From Deltaproteobacteria bacterium (GTDB taxonomy: Bacteria; Desulfobacterota; Syntrophia; Syntrophales; Smithellaceae): a stretch of DNA of 36,721 bases. Location: positions 1 through 36,721 of the forward strand of contig JAAYDW010000093.1 of the NCBI GenBank assembly GCA_012729055.1, given 5' to 3'. A program made the position numbers and the translations under genes. Below are positions 32,758-36,721 of this stretch, in pieces. Numbering within the stretch: position 1 is the first letter of the stretch; every line of letters begins with the position of its first letter. Below the pieces are notes generated by a model. The model did no database searches. It saw only the letters and a program-made list of their open reading frames with translations, and had not been told where the DNA came from.

Positions 32758-33174
32758 ATGTCATTTGAACCGAAAATACTGGGCATCGCCTGCAACTGGT
32801 GCACCTATACGGGAGCGGATCTGGCGGGGACCACGCGGCTGCAGTACCCGCAGAATATCCGGGTGGTCCGCGTGATGTGTTCGAGCCGGATCAATCCTTC
32901 GTTTATCTTCCGCGCGTTTCAGCTGGGCGCCGACGGCGTGCTGATCGGCGGCTGCCATCCCGGCGACTGCCACTACAACACGGGCAACCTTTATGCCCGC
33001 CGGCGTCTGGCCGTCACCAAAAAGATCCTGGAGTTTTCCGGCATGGAGCCGGGACGGTTCCGCGTGGAATGGATATCCGCCTCGGAAGGCAACCGGTTTG
33101 CCGAAGTCGTGCGGGAGTTTACCGAGCAGATCCGGGATCTCGGTCCTCAGACCAAGTTTAAGATTTCACAATAG
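32758..33174 (+). CDS. flxD: FlxD/MvhD iron-sulfur protein, cysteine form (cluster 2)
   Basis: A 138-residue paralogue of the cluster 1 UGA-containing protein, with all-cysteine ligands: C12 and C15 (CNWCTY), C41, C66 and C71 (GGCHPGDCHY). Blocks GADLAG, QYPQNIRVVRV, RINPSFI, GADGVLIGG and WISASEGNRFAEV align along the whole length. It would pass electrons to or from HdrA2 through a 2Fe-2S cluster. The ribosome site AAAGGA precedes ATG 32758. It lies after the palindromic element and 14 bp before flxC2. Confidence 0.93.
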   Translation: MSFEPKILGIACNWCTYTGADLAGTTRLQYPQNIRVVRVMCSSRINPSFIFRAFQLGADGVLIGGCHPGDCHYNTGNLYARRRLAVTKKILEFSGMEPGRFRVEWISASEGNRFAEVVREFTEQIRDLGPQTKFKISQ

Positions 33175-33188
33175 CGTTGGGAGAAGAT

Positions 33189-34055
33189 ATGGCTATCAGC
33201 TTTGAACAAATTGAACAGCACCTGAAAACCGAAGCCCTCAAGCTTCTGGAAAGCGGCAAGGTCATCCTGGTTCTGGCCTACGGCAGGGGGTACGATGCAA
33301 ATCATCCCATGCCCTATGTGGCGAAGCACCCGTCCGATGTAGACAACATCGTATTCAACGAATACTGCACGGCCAACCTGGCCCGTTACCTGACCCGGTA
33401 CCCCCGCCGGACGAAGATCGCCATCGCCGTGAAGGCGGCGGACAGCCGGGCCGTCGTCCAGCTGATCCAGGAAGACAAGGTCTGCCGCGAGGATCTGGTG
33501 GTGCTGGGCATTCCCGTTTACGGCATGAAGAATTTCAAGACCGGGGAGGTCATCGACAGCAAAACGACCGGCGGCCTGTACAATCCGGTGCTCTACGATA
33601 TTCTCCTGGGTGAGGAAGTGCACGGGCAGCCTGTTTCGTCTCCCTACGATGTTCTGGCGGCGTATGAGGCCATGGACAAGGAAGAGCGCTGGGCGTTCTG
33701 GCAACGGGAACTCGGCCGGTGCATCCGCTGCTACGCCTGCCGCAAGGCCTGTCCGATGTGCTACTGCGATCCGTGCTTTATCGATCAGAACAAGCCCAAG
33801 TGGGGCGAGAAGTCGCCTGAATCCCCCGGCAACCTGATGTACCACCTGACCCGGTTCCACCATCTGGCCGGCCGGTGCATCGACTGCGGCGAATGTTCGC
33901 GGGCCTGCCCGGTGGACATTCCTCTGTACCTGTTCCACAAGAAAGTGGCCAAGGACTGCGAGGAGATGTTCGGCCAGGCGGCGGGCATGAGCATCGGCGA
34001 CAAGCCCGTTCTGGTGAATTTCCGCGTGGACGATTCCGATAAAATTCTGGAGTAA
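33189..34055 (+). CDS. flxC: FlxC-like iron-sulfur protein lacking the N-terminal cysteines (cluster 2)
   Basis: A 288-residue paralogue of the protein at 24745-25755. The C-terminal ferredoxin motifs are intact (RCIRCYACRKACPMCYCDPC and GRCIDCGECSRACP). The N-terminal half keeps C60 (EYCTANLARY) but not the counterparts of C39, C95, C121 or the C179/C180/C183 group; about 40 residues around that group are also missing. ATG 33189 is chosen over the upstream TTG 33177, which overlaps the only ribosome site (GGGAGA). It should still relay electrons through its two 4Fe-4S clusters. Confidence 0.83.
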   Translation: MAISFEQIEQHLKTEALKLLESGKVILVLAYGRGYDANHPMPYVAKHPSDVDNIVFNEYCTANLARYLTRYPRRTKIAIAVKAADSRAVVQLIQEDKVCREDLVVLGIPVYGMKNFKTGEVIDSKTTGGLYNPVLYDILLGEEVHGQPVSSPYDVLAAYEAMDKEERWAFWQRELGRCIRCYACRKACPMCYCDPCFIDQNKPKWGEKSPESPGNLMYHLTRFHHLAGRCIDCGECSRACPVDIPLYLFHKKVAKDCEEMFGQAAGMSIGDKPVLVNFRVDDSDKILE

Positions 34056-34067
34056 GGAGCTTTGCTT

Positions 34068-35123
34068 GTGTTGAAGAAAACAACTATCGATAAATTGCCT
34101 GAACTGGCGGCTTGCCTCATGGAAAAGGGGACGCTGGTCGCCCCGGTGAAAGAAGCCGGCGGCTTTAACTTCCGCGCCATCACCGACGCCGCTCAGGTGG
34201 ATTTGATTTTTCACAATACCATTTTGAGCCCGAAGACGGTCTTCTTTCCGCAGACGGAGGATTTTGTCCGGTATTCCGTGTATCAGCCGATTCTGGAGGC
34301 GAAACCGGTTGAGCCCGAGATCAGGCCGACCTTCCTGTTCGGCGTTCGTCCCTGCGACGTGAAAAGCTTCGAGATCATGGATATCCATTTTACCCGGACG
34401 GGCGTGCCCGATCCCTACTGGCGCAAGCGGCGGGACGCGACCATCATCTTCGGCTTTGCCTTCGATACCAGCGAAGAAGCGGATCCGGCGGAGTTTTACC
34501 ACACACTGGGCATCGGCGCCGCCGATCCCGACGGCAGCGATGTCTTCATGCTGCGCCGGGACGATGTTTTGTTTCTGAAGGCCGTGAGCCCGCGGGGAGA
34601 AAATCTGCTGGGCGGCCTGGCGGGGCTTACGGACGCCGCGCCGGACGAGCGGAAATATTTTGACGACTACATCGCGCAGGGGCACGACTACAAAACCCGT
34701 TACACCTGCGTCGACGCGGAGGCGATTGCGAAGGAGTTCGAGGCGATCTTCCACAACACGGACTTCTGGACCAAGGTGTCCAACGCCTGCCTGAGCTGCG
34801 GCATCTGCACCTTCGTCTGCCCGACCTGCTACTGCTTCGACATCTGCGACGAAACGCAATTCGGCCAGGGCGTGCGCCGGCGCGTCTGGGACGCCTGCAT
34901 GTTCACGGACTTCACGCTGGAGGCCAGCGGCCACAATCCGCGGACCCAGGTGTATCAGCGCCTGCGCCAGAAGATCTGCCACAAATACTCGTTCCACATC
35001 CGCAAGTACGGACCGATCTCCTGTGTCGGCTGCGGCCGCTGCACGCGCTACTGCCCGGTCAACATCGATATCTTTTCCATCGTCGAGCAGGCGGTGCAGG
35101 CGAAATGGTACAAGAGGATGTAA
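34068..35123 (+). CDS. flxB: FlxB-like iron-sulfur protein (cluster 2)
   Basis: A 351-residue AsrA-related paralogue of the 27286-28308 protein. It keeps FGVRPCDVKSF and both C-terminal 4Fe-4S motifs (ACLSCGICTFVCPTCYC, SCVGCGRCTRYCP). The CVKPPYTSCFC motif of cluster 1 is replaced by a stretch with no cysteine (FDTSEEADPAEFYHT). The alanine/lysine linker is replaced by different sequence. I choose GTG 34068, 8 bp after AAGGAG (34054-34059); TTG 34062 is too close and TTG 34071 is possible. It lies 12 bp after flxC2. Confidence 0.85.
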   Translation: MLKKTTIDKLPELAACLMEKGTLVAPVKEAGGFNFRAITDAAQVDLIFHNTILSPKTVFFPQTEDFVRYSVYQPILEAKPVEPEIRPTFLFGVRPCDVKSFEIMDIHFTRTGVPDPYWRKRRDATIIFGFAFDTSEEADPAEFYHTLGIGAADPDGSDVFMLRRDDVLFLKAVSPRGENLLGGLAGLTDAAPDERKYFDDYIAQGHDYKTRYTCVDAEAIAKEFEAIFHNTDFWTKVSNACLSCGICTFVCPTCYCFDICDETQFGQGVRRRVWDACMFTDFTLEASGHNPRTQVYQRLRQKICHKYSFHIRKYGPISCVGCGRCTRYCPVNIDIFSIVEQAVQAKWYKRM

Positions 35124-35126
35124 AGT

Positions 35127-35160
35127 AAGGCTCAAGGTTCAAGGCTCAAGGTTCAAGGTC
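35127..35160 (+). repeat. Heptanucleotide tandem repeat between flxB2 and flxA2
   Basis: AAGGCTC AAGGTTC AAGGCTC AAGGTTC AAGGTC: about 4.9 copies of a 7-bp unit AAGGYTC with C and T alternating. It starts 3 bp after the flxB2 stop and ends 32 bp before the flxA2 start, with the flxA2 ribosome site beyond it. Confidence 0.85.
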
Positions 35161-35192
35161 ATATTTGAAGATTCAAAAGAGGATTTAATCAT

Positions 35193-36053
35193 ATGTCAGA
35201 AAACAACCCCTACATTCCCATGCCGGTGGAGATCTCCAAAATCATCGACGAGGTGGATACGCACGACATCAAGACCTTCCGCTTCACCTTCGTCAACAAG
35301 GACGACGAGCAGAAATTCGTTTATCTGCCCGGCCAGTTCGCCGAATTGTCGATTTACGGCAAGGGGGAATCCCCGATCGGCATCGCCTCGGCGCCGACCG
35401 ACGCGGGCTATGTGGAATTCACGGTGCAGCGGGCCGGAGCGATTCTGCCGGGGCTCGTCACCTCCGCGCTGCACGACATGGACGAAGGCGGACGGATCGG
35501 TCTGCGCGGGCCGCTGGGGCATTCCTGGCCGATCGAATTTCTGGAAAAGAAAAACATCGTCGTGGTCGGCGGCGGATTCGCCTTTACCACGCTGCGGTCG
35601 CTGGTGAAGTACATGCTGCACAAGGACAACCGCTCCCGCTTCGGCGACATCACCGTCATTTACGGGGCGCGGACCCCCGGCCTGCTCTGCTACAAGGATG
35701 AACTGGCCGCCTGGGAAAAGCGCAGCGACATCAAAACCATCATCACCGTCGACAAGGGCAATGAAACCTGGACCGGACGGGAAGGCTTCGTTCCGGCGGT
35801 CTGCAAGGACGTTGCGCCGTCGCCTGAAAACGCCGTCGCCGTGATTTGCGGTCCGCCCGTCATGATCAAGTTCACGCTGCCGGTGTTTTTCGAACTGGGC
35901 TTCTCCAAGGAAAACATTCTGACGTCGCTGGAAATGCGCATGAAGTGCGGCATCGGCAAATGCGGCCGCTGCAACGTCGGCTACAAGTACGTCTGCTCCG
36001 ACGGACCGGTCTTTTCGCTGGCCGAACTCGAAGATCTGCCGAGGGACTTCTGA
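35193..36053 (+). CDS. flxA: FlxA-like FAD/NAD(P)-binding oxidoreductase (cluster 2)
   Basis: A 286-residue paralogue of the 28323-29162 protein and very similar to it. The FAD segment LPGQFAELS and SPIGIASAP, the NAD(P) segment GGGFAFTTLRSL and the 2Fe-2S motif CGIGKCGRC are conserved. It has a short insertion (AILPGL, about residues 84-89) between FTVQRAG and VTSALH. It is expected to be the NAD(H)-facing entry point of cluster 2. Its TGA stop overlaps the next gene's ATG by one base (TGATG). Confidence 0.92.
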   Translation: MSENNPYIPMPVEISKIIDEVDTHDIKTFRFTFVNKDDEQKFVYLPGQFAELSIYGKGESPIGIASAPTDAGYVEFTVQRAGAILPGLVTSALHDMDEGGRIGLRGPLGHSWPIEFLEKKNIVVVGGGFAFTTLRSLVKYMLHKDNRSRFGDITVIYGARTPGLLCYKDELAAWEKRSDIKTIITVDKGNETWTGREGFVPAVCKDVAPSPENAVAVICGPPVMIKFTLPVFFELGFSKENILTSLEMRMKCGIGKCGRCNVGYKYVCSDGPVFSLAELEDLPRDF

Positions 36054-36463
36054 TGATGGTCGCGAAAAAAATACTGCTCATCCTGGCGCTGCTGTTTGTG
36101 GCCGCCTGGTCGGCGGCGGCCGCGGAAAAGGCTTTGCCGAAGCTGGATCAAAACAACGACGGCAAAGTGGTCGAGGAAGAATATCTGGACGCCGTCGCGC
36201 GCGCATTTGACGGGTACGATAAAAATTCGGACGGCGTTTTGACCCGGAACGAACTTCCGGCCATGAAGAAAGCGGATGCCGACCGGCTGTTTCAGGAAGT
36301 GGACGCCGACCGCGACGGGGGGCTTCTCAAAAAGGAGTTTGCCAGGGCGGCGAAGAAGCGGTTTTCCACCCTGGATAAAAACAAAAACGGCTTTATCGAT
36401 CCGTCCGAATGGGCGTCTTCCCGCTCCGAGCTCTATTCGCCGTTCACGCTGTTTACGTTTTAA
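36053..36463 (+). CDS. Exported EF-hand calcium-binding protein
   Basis: A 136-residue protein with a signal peptide (MMVAKKILLILALLFVAAW, cleavage near AAAAEK around residue 24) and four EF-hand loops: DQNNDGKVVEEE, DKNSDGVLTRNE, DADRDGGLLKKE and DKNKNGFIDPSE. All four have the acidic residues at positions 1, 3 or 5 and a glutamate at 12, so Ca2+ binding is likely. It would act in the periplasm or outside the cell. ATG 36053 overlaps the flxA2 stop; ATG 36056 is also possible. Its link to the cytoplasmic Flx-Hdr cluster is unclear; it may simply be a passenger of the transcript. Confidence 0.85.
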   Translation: MMVAKKILLILALLFVAAWSAAAAEKALPKLDQNNDGKVVEEEYLDAVARAFDGYDKNSDGVLTRNELPAMKKADADRLFQEVDADRDGGLLKKEFARAAKKRFSTLDKNKNGFIDPSEWASSRSELYSPFTLFTF

Positions 36464-36582
36464 CGATCGCCGCCGGCGTTTTCGTCCTGTTAATTTTTTC
36501 GACGGACAAGACACCCGTAAAGAAAGACGGCGAGCGTTATGAAAATGGGTCATGGCTCCCTGATGATAAGGAAAAGACTTCC

Positions 36583-36721
36583 ATGGCAACTGTTCCGGTA
36601 GACGCCGCGACCGTCATCCTGCTCCGGCCCGGCGCGGGCGCGGCTGCGCCCGGCATCGAGGTCCTCCTGGTGCGGCGCAACCGCAAGAGCAGTTTTGTGC
36701 CCGGATATTACGTGTTTCCGG
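36583..36721 (+). CDS. NUDIX hydrolase (N-terminal fragment)
   Basis: The first 46 codons of a gene cut by the right edge. VDAATVILLRP, IEVLLVRRN and FVPGYYVFPG match the N-terminal strands and the start of the NUDIX fold just before the Nudix box, which is outside the window. These enzymes hydrolyse nucleoside diphosphate derivatives, and some bacterial ones of this kind act on CoA. ATG 36583 follows an AAGGAAAAG ribosome site. Confidence 0.75.
   Translation, partial: MATVPVDAATVILLRPGAGAAAPGIEVLLVRRNRKSSFVPGYYVFP

Noticed and set aside
29343-36053. Cluster 2 as part of a class II benzoyl-CoA reductase (Bam) complex
   Set aside because: HdrD, HdrA and MvhD-like parts recall BamD, BamE and BamF, but no BamB or BamC gene is present and the FlxABC genes point to a Flx-Hdr complex.
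1-36721. CRISPR arrays, prophage genes, transposases or integrases
   Set aside because: No spaced direct-repeat array, no transposase or integrase motifs and no phage structural genes were seen on either strand.

Overview
The window reads as chromosome from an anaerobic deltaproteobacterium (Desulfobacterota). I would guess a relative of the syntrophic Syntrophales. This is inferred from gene content (TRAP uptake, tandem Flx-Hdr electron-transfer clusters, a UGA-containing MvhD/FlxD gene, NtrC-type regulation); no 16S gene is present to confirm it.

Positions 1-2205 (minus strand) hold a TRAP transporter (dctP-dctQ-dctM, the last cut by the window edge) and a small membrane/coiled-coil protein. 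Positions 2400-10161 (plus strand) form one tightly packed run: hisI-hisG-hisB-exported protein-hisA-HIT-yqeY-dnaG-rpoD. It joins part of histidine biosynthesis to the primase and main sigma factor genes; hisH and hisF are not in the run. The RpoD C-terminus lacks a recognisable region 4.2. A CAU tRNA, a terminator, a zinc-ribbon protein, an RNase H-like protein and the RNase P RNA follow (10164-12243).

Positions 12270-14008 (minus) hold a stand-alone dCache membrane sensor and an orphan ATP synthase c-subunit gene (atpE). Divergent from them is a small membrane protein plus an NtrB/NtrC-type two-component pair (14508-18724), followed by engB. The 499-bp divergent region holds a sigma54-like promoter facing atpE and two identical-format palindromes spaced about ten helical turns apart.

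Positions 19787-36053 carry two tandem electron-transfer clusters. Cluster 1: a giant HdrA-GltD-HdrA fusion, FlxD with an in-frame UGA (probable selenocysteine), FlxC, HdrC, HdrB, FlxB, FlxA, then a strong terminator. Cluster 2: an HdrD-like protein, a normal HdrA, FlxD with cysteine, FlxC, FlxB, FlxA, then an EF-hand protein. Within each cluster FlxA would take electrons from (or give them to) NAD(P)(H), FlxB/C/D would carry them to HdrA, and flavin-based bifurcation or confurcation would link them to ferredoxin and to the HdrBC or HdrD disulfide site. Cluster 2 FlxB and FlxC have lost cysteine motifs that cluster 1 keeps. A palindromic repeat and a heptanucleotide repeat sit between genes of cluster 2. 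The window ends inside a NUDIX hydrolase gene.
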